Part shown: positions 26,878 to 33,771 of the stretch, piece after piece
Position numbering within the stretch: the stretch's first letter is position 1
Layout of the letters: each line of letters opens with the position of its first letter
Origin: Mariniphaga anaerophila
GTDB lineage: Bacteria > Bacteroidota > Bacteroidia > Bacteroidales > Prolixibacteraceae
NCBI RefSeq assembly: GCF_900129025.1
Contig: NZ_FQUM01000002.1
Coordinates: 310,001 to 374,000 of the forward strand
Direction: 5' to 3'
Length of the DNA stretch: 64,000 nucleotides
Notes under the pieces: generated by a model
What the model saw: the letters and a program-made list of their open reading frames with translations, nothing else
Database searches by the model: none
What the model was told of the DNA's origin: nothing
Program-made: the position numbers and the translations under genes

Positions 26878-27432
26878 TTAAATTTCTGTGCTGAATTCTT
26901 CTTTTTTCTTTACGATTGCTGCGGTAATAAGTGATAGGATAACTCCTGAAATTAATCCTGAAACGATGCCTTGTCTCAACGTATCCCACAAAGAAGGTAA
27001 ATCTTCAAACTTTTCAATTGCTTTATCAATCTGGGTTTCCGGTACACCTGCATTTTCCATATACGTTATGGTTTTTTGCTGCATCACCATCATTATATTT
27101 TTTGTGTATTCCGGATCAATTAGAGTATGAAAAATGTAATTATATACCGTTGAAAGAATTACTGAGAACAAAATAGCAAGCAATCCAAACTGAAAAGCAT
27201 CAGAAAAACTAATGTAACCCCCCATTTCTTTGCGGTAATTTTTTGAGAATATCAGCAGAAATACGAATGTAAGCACCAGCGAAGCGATGCCAATTAATGC
27301 AGTTCCCATCAATCCGAGCTTCTCAATAAGGCCCGTAATGTAAATTATTACTGAAAGAAGGATTGAAATTAGTCCCAGATAAATTCCATATGTAAGTGAT
27401 GATTTCCAGAGAGATACGGGTTTTTGTTCCAT
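26878..27432 (-). CDS. DUF4199 membrane protein
   Basis: This 184-residue protein has four hydrophobic helices: residues ~12-34, ~40-62, ~75-97 and ~155-175. A polar stretch between the last two is predicted to face one side of the membrane. The pattern SLTYGIYLGLISILLSVIIY at the start and YISFSDAFQFGLLAILFSVI (~73-92) is typical of DUF4199, found almost only in Bacteroidota and commonly next to a family 2 glycosyltransferase, as here. Function is unknown. Confidence 0.85.
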   Translation of the reverse strand: MEQKPVSLWKSSLTYGIYLGLISILLSVIIYITGLIEKLGLMGTALIGIASLVLTFVFLLIFSKNYRKEMGGYISFSDAFQFGLLAILFSVILSTVYNYIFHTLIDPEYTKNIMMVMQQKTITYMENAGVPETQIDKAIEKFEDLPSLWDTLRQGIVSGLISGVILSLITAAIVKKKEEFSTEI

Positions 27433-27492
27433 GATGAATTGTTTTTGTTAACGGTAAAGAATGATGCAAATATATGTTTATTTGACCGTAAA

Positions 27493-27523
27493 TTTGTTGG
27501 GAAACGAAAATTTTCTACTTTTG
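27493..27523 (+). promoter_or_regulatory. Promoter of the SRP RNA gene
   Basis: TTTG at 27493-27496 is followed after 19 bases by TACTTTTG at 27516-27523, an exact match to the Bacteroidota consensus TTTG-N19-TAnnTTTG. The SRP RNA begins about 6 bases downstream, as expected for a -7 element. Confidence 0.85.
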
Positions 27524-27528
27524 CAGCC

Positions 27529-27625
27529 GGGTAAGTCCTGTGCGACCAGCTCCTGCTGAATTCCCCCAGGGTCGGAAGGCAGCAAGGGTAGGCGGTTGTA
27601 GCGGTGCGACACAGGTAGCTTACCC
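27529..27625 (+). ncRNA. ffs: Signal recognition particle RNA (4.5S type)
   Basis: This ~97-base RNA guides membrane-protein targeting together with Ffh. The universally conserved domain IV is visible (GGAAGGCAGCAAGGGTAGG at 27574-27592). The ends pair as GGGTAAG (27529-27535) with CTTACCC (27619-27625), and the flanking helix GTCCTGTGCGACC pairs with its 3' partner. A T-rich tract at 27628-27634 may end transcription. An exact consensus promoter sits just upstream. Confidence 0.92.
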
Positions 27626-27668
27626 ACTTTTTTTGAAAGAAAAAAAAGGTGTGAAAGATTGAAAAAAG

Positions 27669-27701
27669 TTTTGCAGAATTAAAAATTAATTCCTTTCTTT
27701 G
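27669..27701 (+). promoter_or_regulatory. Candidate promoter for the tRNA-Thr/tRNA-Tyr pair
   Basis: TTTTG (27669-27673) and TTTCTTTG (27694-27701), separated by 20 bases, fit the Bacteroidota -33/-7 pattern with one mismatch. Transcription would start about 40 bases before tRNA-Thr. Confidence 0.5.
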
Positions 27702-27748
27702 CGCCGCTGTTTTAAACAAGCAAACGTTCTAGAGATATTGAAAAATAA

Positions 27749-27822
27749 GCCGAATTAGCTCAGTTGGCCAGAGCACGTGATTTGTAATCTCGGGGTCCTC
27801 AGTTCGAATCTGAGATTCGGCT
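27749..27822 (+). tRNA. tRNA-Thr (anticodon TGT)
   Basis: The cloverleaf is complete: acceptor GCCGAAT/ATTCGGC, D-stem GCTC/GAGC, anticodon loop TTTGTAA with anticodon TGT (reads ACA and related codons), T-arm CTCAG-TTCGAAT-CTGAG and discriminator T. The anticodon stem holds one T-T mismatch. CCA is not encoded. A tRNA-Tyr follows 9 bases later. Confidence 0.97.
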
Positions 27823-27831
27823 CAAAATATT

Positions 27832-27913
27832 GGGAAGATACCGAAGCGGTCAAACGGGGCAGACTGTAAATCTGTTGGCTACGCCTTCGTAGGTTCGAAT
27901 CCTGCTCTTCCCA
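27832..27913 (+). tRNA. tRNA-Tyr (anticodon GTA)
   Basis: This is a class II tRNA with acceptor GGGAAGA/TCTTCCC, anticodon GTA in ACTGTAAAT and a long variable arm (27875-27890 region, GGCTACGCCTTCGTAG). The T-loop is TTCGAAT and the discriminator is A. The long variable arm and anticodon identify tyrosine. Confidence 0.97.
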
Positions 27914-28032
27914 CAGTTTAAGGGTTAAGTTGTATCAAATCAGCTTAATCCTTTTTTTTGTCCATACTTCTCCTTTGTTTTTTTTCTTTTAACGTTTAAA
28001 TTTCGCTAACTTTCAGCATCTAATATGCTGAT

Positions 28033-28521
28033 ATGATGTCTTGTAAGATCAATCATTTTAGTCACGGCGGTTTTATTGAGTTTGATAAAGGTAGTTTTGA
28101 TAACTGGTGCGTTTTTGTAACACGGGCAAACGGAGATCGGTTTGCTCCGACTGATGTTCAATATTTTTCGCGCTTGAAGAATTTAGCCAAAATTTATGGG
28201 GCTCGCACAATTTATAATGATTTTGTAGTGATATATAACCGCACCGGCGCTGAAGTCGATAAAAACGTTCTGGCGGTCATTTCAGCATTGAGCAGGCATT
28301 ACGAAGACGATTCACTTGAAATGGAAATCTGGTTGAATGTTTTGTACGCAGGAATGGTTGCAGAAGAGAACAAGGAAAATGCTGTGTTGAAAAAAAGAAT
28401 TAAGCGGCTTGGAATGTTTCAACTGCTGATAGAAAACGCAGAACCGGAAGATGCTGCAGTTTTTAGCAAAGGAAAGAAGTGGAAAGAGTTGGATGAAATA
28501 ATGAAAGCAAGCGGGTTCTGA
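28033..28521 (+). CDS. Conserved hypothetical protein
   Basis: This is a 162-residue soluble protein with no signal peptide. It opens with HFSHGGFIEFDKGSFDNWCV, contains YFSRLKNLAKIYG and WLNVLYAGMVAEENKENAVL, and closes with a basic helix (KKRIKRLGMFQLLIEN) and GKKWKELDEIMKASGF. I recognise the general look of a Bacteroidota family possibly catalogued as DUF7004, but cannot confirm this. The even spread of charged and hydrophobic residues and good codon use support a real gene. No function can be given. Confidence 0.78.
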   Translation: MMSCKINHFSHGGFIEFDKGSFDNWCVFVTRANGDRFAPTDVQYFSRLKNLAKIYGARTIYNDFVVIYNRTGAEVDKNVLAVISALSRHYEDDSLEMEIWLNVLYAGMVAEENKENAVLKKRIKRLGMFQLLIENAEPEDAAVFSKGKKWKELDEIMKASGF

Positions 28522-28527
28522 CTGCTC

Positions 28528-29394
28528 CTAAAGGTCAAAATCAACCGGAATGGAATCCATGAATCGTGTAACTGTAAATACCGGCATTTTACATCCGTGT
28601 ATTATTTCAGAAACGAATTTGCCAATTTCAACTCCCGTTAAGCTGGATTCCTGGTGCGTTCGTAAAATAACCATCCCCGGATTTTCCTTTTCAATATAAT
28701 CCAGAATGGCAACATGCTTTTGTTGTCCCGATGCTCTCAAAATTTTTACTTCGCATTTAATTCCACGCTGTACGAGCATGTATTTTAGCTTTTCTGCATT
28801 TCGCCAAGCAAGGCTTTGTTTTGTTTTGATGTTAATGCCCAGCGCAGAAACAACAGTTATTTTTGCATTGAATTTTTTAGCGAAATAGGTTGCCCACAGT
28901 AGCTTTTTTTTGGTCGATTGTGAAATATCAACCGGAATAACAATTTTGTTTATTTTTTTGATTTGATGCCCCGGCTCAAATGCCATTACCGGGCAGCAGG
29001 AACGGCTGATTAGTTTGTCCAGATCGTCGGCATCCATGCCACTGTTGTTTTCATTTTTGCCAACAATTAAAAACTCGTAACCGCAGTTTTTTGACTGCTT
29101 CAGCAGAACGGGCAACGGAGAGCCTTCCTTTATCCGGTAGGTTATGTGTTGCAGGTTTTCTGTATCGGTAATTCCCTCAACAAAATTTTGAAGTGTGTTC
29201 TGGTAGTCGTGCTTTCTGTTTTTTAGTTTTTTGGGAGCAATCAGTTTTTTCAAAAATGAAGGTTTGTCAATAATATTGTAAATGAAAAGTCGCATTCCGA
29301 GGTGCTGCCTGAAAAAGAGAGCCTGCTGCAAAATTGACTTTCCTTCTTCGGTAGGAGGAATCAGGGTTAGAATGTTATTAGACCTGTATCTCAT
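28528..29394 (-). CDS. Universal stress protein, tandem UspA domains
   Basis: This 288-residue cytoplasmic protein has two UspA-like halves (~1-145 and ~147-285). The first ends with FLIVGKNENNSGMDADDLDKLI...PVMAFEP. The second starts KIVIPVDISQSTKKKLLWA and ends EIIHGCKMPVFTVTRF. The ATP-binding G-2x-G-9x-G(S/T) pattern is poorly kept in both halves, so it may be of the non-ATP-binding type. Such proteins respond to starvation and other stresses. The stop is 6 bases from that of the convergent hypothetical gene. Confidence 0.85.
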   Translation of the reverse strand: MRYRSNNILTLIPPTEEGKSILQQALFFRQHLGMRLFIYNIIDKPSFLKKLIAPKKLKNRKHDYQNTLQNFVEGITDTENLQHITYRIKEGSPLPVLLKQSKNCGYEFLIVGKNENNSGMDADDLDKLISRSCCPVMAFEPGHQIKKINKIVIPVDISQSTKKKLLWATYFAKKFNAKITVVSALGINIKTKQSLAWRNAEKLKYMLVQRGIKCEVKILRASGQQKHVAILDYIEKENPGMVILRTHQESSLTGVEIGKFVSEIIHGCKMPVFTVTRFMDSIPVDFDL

Positions 29395-29566
29395 TGGCGC
29401 GTTGATTTTGATCTTTCCCGCTATAATATACGGAAATTAAGCTGTGCTGGTTTACATATATATTGTAAAACATATAAACCGGGACAAATTGTCCTCAACG
29501 CAACCAGATGTTTGTGAGTGGCGGTTTAAAATTGGCGTTCAGCTAAAAAAATAAATTAGCTTTTTG

Positions 29567-30499
29567 TTACCCTCGAAGCTCCTTCAGCGCGTTTGTTGTG
29601 CGTGCCAGGTAGTTGTCGATCTGTTTGTTTTCCTCAAAACCGATAATCATCATATCTACAGTTTCCAACCCAAGTACAAACCGCAGTGCATGATCTATTT
29701 TGTCGCTCTGATCGCGCAATTTTCCGTTGCCTACCAGCTTCATTCCGATAACTCCTTTGCCGGCGCTGTGAAGTTTGTTAATCACTTTTACTACCTGCTC
29801 TGGTTCCGGCTTGTCCATGGCAATTCCGTACGGATTAATTCTTACGTGAATAACATCTACCCACGGACTGTTGGCCGCATCTTCCATCGCCTCCAGCGAA
29901 TGCACCGAAACTCCGTGTGCTTTAATAATTCCTTTCGCTTTCAGGTTTTCCAAAATATCCATTTGCTTTTTCTGGGTTTCTGTCCAGTTTTCTTCAACCA
30001 TACAGTGGATTTGCACCAAATCGATGTAGTCGGTATTCAGTTCTTTCCGAAAACGGTCAACCACAATGTCGGCATCAGGGCGTTCCGGCTCCGGAATTCC
30101 GCCGCCTCGTACCCATATTTTCGAAGAGAGCGTGATTTGTTCGCGATCCATTTTTTTCATGGCTTCTGCCACAATTCCGTGCGTTCCGTACGAATCGGCA
30201 CAGTCAAAAAAACGAATGCCTTTGTGGTAAGTGTGATAAAGAAGATCTAGGCTTTTGTTTTTGTCCTGACGGGTTAAAAATGCAGTGCGGTTTCCTGCAT
30301 GAACGCCGGTTCCGATTCCCAAAAGTGTGGTTTCCAAACCGGATTTTCCCAGTTTAACTTTTTGCAGCGGGTTGGAGCTTGCGTATCTCGATTGCCCGGC
30401 ATAAAGCGTGTTAGAAAAAAGTAAGTGGGCTGTTCCCAGGGAAAGGGCACGGACAAAATTCCGGCGGTGCATATTCATTTTCCTGTCTTCCATAACCAT
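29567..30499 (-). CDS. Aldo/keto reductase with Tat-like signal
   Basis: This is a 310-residue TIM-barrel oxidoreductase. The N-terminus contains HRRNFVRALSLGTAHLLFS, a twin-arginine-type export signal. A start at residue 8 or 10 (ATGs near 30478 and 30472) would place the signal more conventionally. Active-site residues are Asp and Tyr in FFDCADSYGTHG (~96-107), Lys in LSSKIWVRG (~127) and His in VQIHCMVEEN (~165). It resembles the enzyme at 8532, but the two are clearly separate paralogues. The substrate is unknown. Confidence 0.87.
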   Translation of the reverse strand: MVMEDRKMNMHRRNFVRALSLGTAHLLFSNTLYAGQSRYASSNPLQKVKLGKSGLETTLLGIGTGVHAGNRTAFLTRQDKNKSLDLLYHTYHKGIRFFDCADSYGTHGIVAEAMKKMDREQITLSSKIWVRGGGIPEPERPDADIVVDRFRKELNTDYIDLVQIHCMVEENWTETQKKQMDILENLKAKGIIKAHGVSVHSLEAMEDAANSPWVDVIHVRINPYGIAMDKPEPEQVVKVINKLHSAGKGVIGMKLVGNGKLRDQSDKIDHALRFVLGLETVDMMIIGFEENKQIDNYLARTTNALKELRG

Positions 30500-30714
30500 T
30501 TTATTTTAAGGAGAACAACAGAACCAACGTTCGTGTTTGTGCCTCCGGAGTTTTTTACCGGAGATTGTTTAGTAATTCTCCTCTAAAATAGTAATAAATT
30601 GAATTCAAGAAAGTTGTTTTCTCTAAAAGTGTTGTGGGGAAGAAAATTCAGTGCGTTGGCAGATAAAACACTTCGAAAAGTGAATGAATCTGCGGCAGGA
30701 AAAGAAAATAGGAT

Positions 30715-30972
30715 TCAGATTCTGTTTGATTCTTTAATTGTGATCTGGGTGCTTGTGGTTTCCTGCTTTTCTGCCTCGTCGCTTTTTTGTACTTCTGTGT
30801 CTTCTTTTTCCGAATCGTTAAACAGGGGAAGCGCTTGTACCGGCTTTGTTTGAATTATTTTGTTGGTAATAATGGTGTCAACAGCCTGTGCTTTTCCACG
30901 AAGGTCTATAAAACTGCTTATTTTTAATCCTAAAAGAAAAAAGATGGAAGAAAAGGCAACAATTGTTTTCAT
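30715..30972 (-). CDS. Small exported hypothetical protein
   Basis: This is an 85-residue open frame starting MKTIVAFSSIFFLLGLKISS, a plausible signal peptide or membrane anchor. A polar, acidic tail follows, rich in Glu, Lys, Gln and Ser (EKEDTEVQKSDEAEKQETTS). The composition is that of a disordered periplasmic segment. No homologue is recognised. A plus-strand frame overlaps it but lacks comparable structure. It stands alone between an aldo/keto reductase and the GT39 gene. Confidence 0.45.
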   Translation of the reverse strand: MKTIVAFSSIFFLLGLKISSFIDLRGKAQAVDTIITNKIIQTKPVQALPLFNDSEKEDTEVQKSDEAEKQETTSTQITIKESNRI

Positions 30973-31177
30973 GTTTTTGAATTTCTGTTTTCAACTTTTA
31001 AAACTAAGTAATAAATCATCAGCAAATTATGACTTTTAGAACAAACGGAGAAATATTATCTGTAAACGGTATCGTTTTTTCGGTAAACGTTTTTATTTTT
31101 CTTCCGAACTGTGTTTTTCTGTTGTCTCTTTTTTAACAGCCGATGGCCGACGTTTATTTGTCAAACGCAATTTTCTT

Positions 31178-32836
31178 TTATTTGTTTGCTTTCCTTTCGT
31201 AAAAAACAAATCCGTTTTTCCTGCCTGTCTCTTTTATGTCTTTGTATTTTTCGAGTAACGGTGCTCTGTGAATTTTGGTCACAAAACATACATCTTTATC
31301 GATGTCGCCGGAAAGCAGCCAGTTTTCATCGTAATACCCTGGATTTTCAGGCGGCTGTATTTCGCCGTAAAACCAGGTGGCGTATGATTTGAAATAGATG
31401 TTTTTTACGTAAACATTCTTACCTGCTTTCGATTTGAAAAATTCGATGAGGGCATTTTGCGAATATTTTTCAATGCGCGGAACCATTATCAGAACAACAG
31501 AAAGTGTAAATAACATGGTGGTTCCCCACAAAATAACTGCCCGTTTCAGCGGTTCGCTTTTTTTTGTGAGGGAAAACAGCAGAACAACTGCCAGCAGGAA
31601 AAGCAGTCCGGGCAAGAATTCGAAACCGATCCAGTTGGCTTCTGCTTTCAGGTTTTCAACGGCAAATGCATCGTGAATCAGGTTGCTGTTAATAATTTCA
31701 TTTTTGTACTTGTCAACAAATTGCAGCAACATTACCGGCAGCGCAATTAGTACCGACAATGAAATAATTGTAGCTGACATCCATTTGCTCCATTTTTCCC
31801 GGTTCTGATGTGCCCGGTAAACAAACGCGGCTGCCAGAAACGTAAGGGGAAAATAGGCCAGGGAAGAGTAGTGGACGATTTTTGTTTTTACAATGGAAAA
31901 CAGAATGAGCACCACCCAAAAAAGAATAACCATCCATTTTTTCATGAACGAATAAGATGCTTCATCTGAAGGCTCTTTCCCGAAGGCTTTCAGCGCCAGA
32001 ATGGATGAAGGGAAAACCCCGAAAAACAGCACCACAAAATGGTATCCGAAAAATCCTCCGTGCCCGGCATCCTTTGTTTGGAACAGTCGAATTTGATAAA
32101 CAATAAACTCAACAACCATATCAAAATGGCCGGCCAGAATTTGCACGATAAACCACGAGCCTCCCACCAGCGCCAGCACTGCAAAGTAGGTCACTACATC
32201 CACTACACGTACTTTTACTCTGAATTTTACCCAGATTAAAAATACGCCGCCGGTAAGGGCAATCAACAGAAAACCCACGGGACCTTTGGTTAAAACAGCC
32301 AGTCCTGCAAACGTTGCTGAAAGAACTATGTTCCTTATTTTTTGGTTGTTCTCTGGAAAAGCGTAAAGCATTAAAAAGTAGATGCCGAGAAAAATGAACA
32401 GGTTAAACCATGGGTCAATAATTCCCGATTTGAAATAGAAAAACGGCAAAACCGACCCGACATATGCCAGCACCCAAAGCAGTCCAAACAGGTTATTTCT
32501 GATTTTTCGGCCAATGTTGAAAATAACCAGCAGCGAAATAATTCCGCAAATGGCGTTGGGAAAACGGGCTGCAAACTCGTTTATTCCGAAGAGTTTCATG
32601 GAGAGTACCTGCATCCAGATAAAAAGAGGCGGTTTTTCCCAGAATGTTTGAAAATTAATCTGCACAGTCAGGTAATCTCCGCTTACAATCATTTCGCGAG
32701 CCGATTCGGCAAAGTTAATTTCGTCCCAGTCGAATAAATGCACTGCACCTAAAAACGGAATAAACAGCAAGGCCGCAACAACTGCAATAAAAATTCGGAT
32801 GACAACAGTGTTCATCCGGTTAATTTTTTCGTTCAT
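31178..32836 (-). CDS. GT39-family membrane glycosyltransferase (ArnT-like)
   Basis: This is a 552-residue polytopic transferase that moves a sugar from a polyprenyl-phosphate donor to lipid A, protein or another acceptor. The first luminal loop holds the catalytic signature FDWDEINFAESAREMIVSGD (~residues 29-48) and the typical FWEKPPLFIWMQ (~60-71). About ten further helices and a C-terminal soluble domain follow. The frame is open to 32890, but the ATG at 32836 overlaps the PAP2 stop by four bases (ATGA) and gives a normal N-terminus. The coupling suggests joint action with the PAP2 phosphatase. Confidence 0.9.
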   Translation of the reverse strand: MNEKINRMNTVVIRIFIAVVAALLFIPFLGAVHLFDWDEINFAESAREMIVSGDYLTVQINFQTFWEKPPLFIWMQVLSMKLFGINEFAARFPNAICGIISLLVIFNIGRKIRNNLFGLLWVLAYVGSVLPFFYFKSGIIDPWFNLFIFLGIYFLMLYAFPENNQKIRNIVLSATFAGLAVLTKGPVGFLLIALTGGVFLIWVKFRVKVRVVDVVTYFAVLALVGGSWFIVQILAGHFDMVVEFIVYQIRLFQTKDAGHGGFFGYHFVVLFFGVFPSSILALKAFGKEPSDEASYSFMKKWMVILFWVVLILFSIVKTKIVHYSSLAYFPLTFLAAAFVYRAHQNREKWSKWMSATIISLSVLIALPVMLLQFVDKYKNEIINSNLIHDAFAVENLKAEANWIGFEFLPGLLFLLAVVLLFSLTKKSEPLKRAVILWGTTMLFTLSVVLIMVPRIEKYSQNALIEFFKSKAGKNVYVKNIYFKSYATWFYGEIQPPENPGYYDENWLLSGDIDKDVCFVTKIHRAPLLEKYKDIKETGRKNGFVFYERKANK

Positions 32837-33492
32837 TTCGATTGTGTGTGTGTTGTTAAAACAGAATTGTCGAGCCAGGGTTTGTGCCATCTTTGCACCC
32901 AGTAAAAGGCGGCCAGCATCAGAACCACAGAAATAATCGAGCCCACCGTAATGTCTTCCATAAAATGCTGCGAAATGTAAACCCGCGAGTAAGCTACCAC
33001 AACTGCCCCGAAGAAAAGCAACAATTTTCCGACGTTACTTTTTGTTACCAGCGCCAGCATTAAAAATACGCTGAAAGCCGTTGCTGTGTGCCCCGAGGGG
33101 AAACTTTGCAAACTATGCAGTTTAACCCCTTCCACCAGGTGAAGTTTGTACGATTCAAACAACTCGAAATATTTCGACGGGCGGTACATATCGTGCGTCA
33201 ACACTTTTTTGAAAATGTTTACAACAATGGCTGCCGGTATACTCCCCAGCAGAAAAGCAATGGCGCTCCGGAATTTTATAAAAAGAAAAACAACACCGAG
33301 AACGCCAATCATGGTTCCGTCTCCCAGGTGGGTGATGTTTTTAAAAAAGAAATCGAAAAAAGGAGCGTTTGCTTTATTCAGCAAAATGTGCAAATCGGGT
33401 TTGGAATATATTGAAAGCAAGATGATGCACGTTGTGAAAAAAATTGAATACGAGAGCAAAAACCAACGGTTTTTCAGAATCAGTTTCTTCAT
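32833..33492 (-). CDS. PAP2-family membrane phosphatase
   Basis: This is a 219-residue acid phosphatase of the lipid phosphate phosphatase group, with six predicted helices. Active-site motifs 2 and 3 are SFPSGHTATAFS (~131-142) and YSRVYISQHFMEDITVG (~166-182). Motif 1 is less clear (KKVLTHDMYRPSKYF, ~91-105). Substrates of such enzymes include undecaprenyl pyrophosphate and lipid A phosphates. The stop codon overlaps the GT39 start by four bases, so the two form an operon for lipid or glycan modification. Confidence 0.9.
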   Translation of the reverse strand: MKKLILKNRWFLLSYSIFFTTCIILLSIYSKPDLHILLNKANAPFFDFFFKNITHLGDGTMIGVLGVVFLFIKFRSAIAFLLGSIPAAIVVNIFKKVLTHDMYRPSKYFELFESYKLHLVEGVKLHSLQSFPSGHTATAFSVFLMLALVTKSNVGKLLLFFGAVVVAYSRVYISQHFMEDITVGSIISVVLMLAAFYWVQRWHKPWLDNSVLTTHTQSK

Positions 33493-33642
33493 CAGAGTTA
33501 TTCATTTTTGATGCCGTAAAAATCAACAAAAATATTGGAACCAGCAATTTTTGACCGCTATTGTATGAATTCATAAAGCTTTTTTTCCGTTCCTGCTTTA
33601 AACCTTTTTTTTGAATTCCGGTCAAAAAAGGCGTTGAACAAT

Positions 33643-33665
33643 GCAACACTTGTGTTGCGTTTTTT
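33643..33665 (+). terminator. Hairpin terminator 1 in the PAP2/addB gap
   Basis: A 6-7 bp stem (GCAACA, CTTG loop, TGTTGC) is followed by GTTTTTT, oriented to the plus strand. No plus-strand gene ends upstream, since PAP2 runs the other way. Confidence 0.6.
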
Positions 33666-33675
33666 ACATAGGTGG

Positions 33676-33710
33676 AGTCCCGGTTATTGAGCCGGGACTT
33701 TTTTCTTTTT
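33676..33710 (+). terminator. Hairpin terminator 2 in the PAP2/addB gap
   Basis: An 8-bp GC-rich stem (33676-33683 with 33692-33699) is followed by a long T-rich tract. It is the second plus-oriented terminator within 70 bases, and it lies 62 bases before the AddB-like start codon. Confidence 0.75.
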
Positions 33711-33771
33711 TGAAAAATAATTTCGTTTTTATTCTGCTATCCATTCTTTATCTTCGGGGAAAATTTAAGAA

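Noticed and set aside
30599-30853. 84-residue plus-strand frame opposite the small exported protein
   Set aside because: It is the antisense of a frame with a better signal-peptide start, and it lacks any domain.
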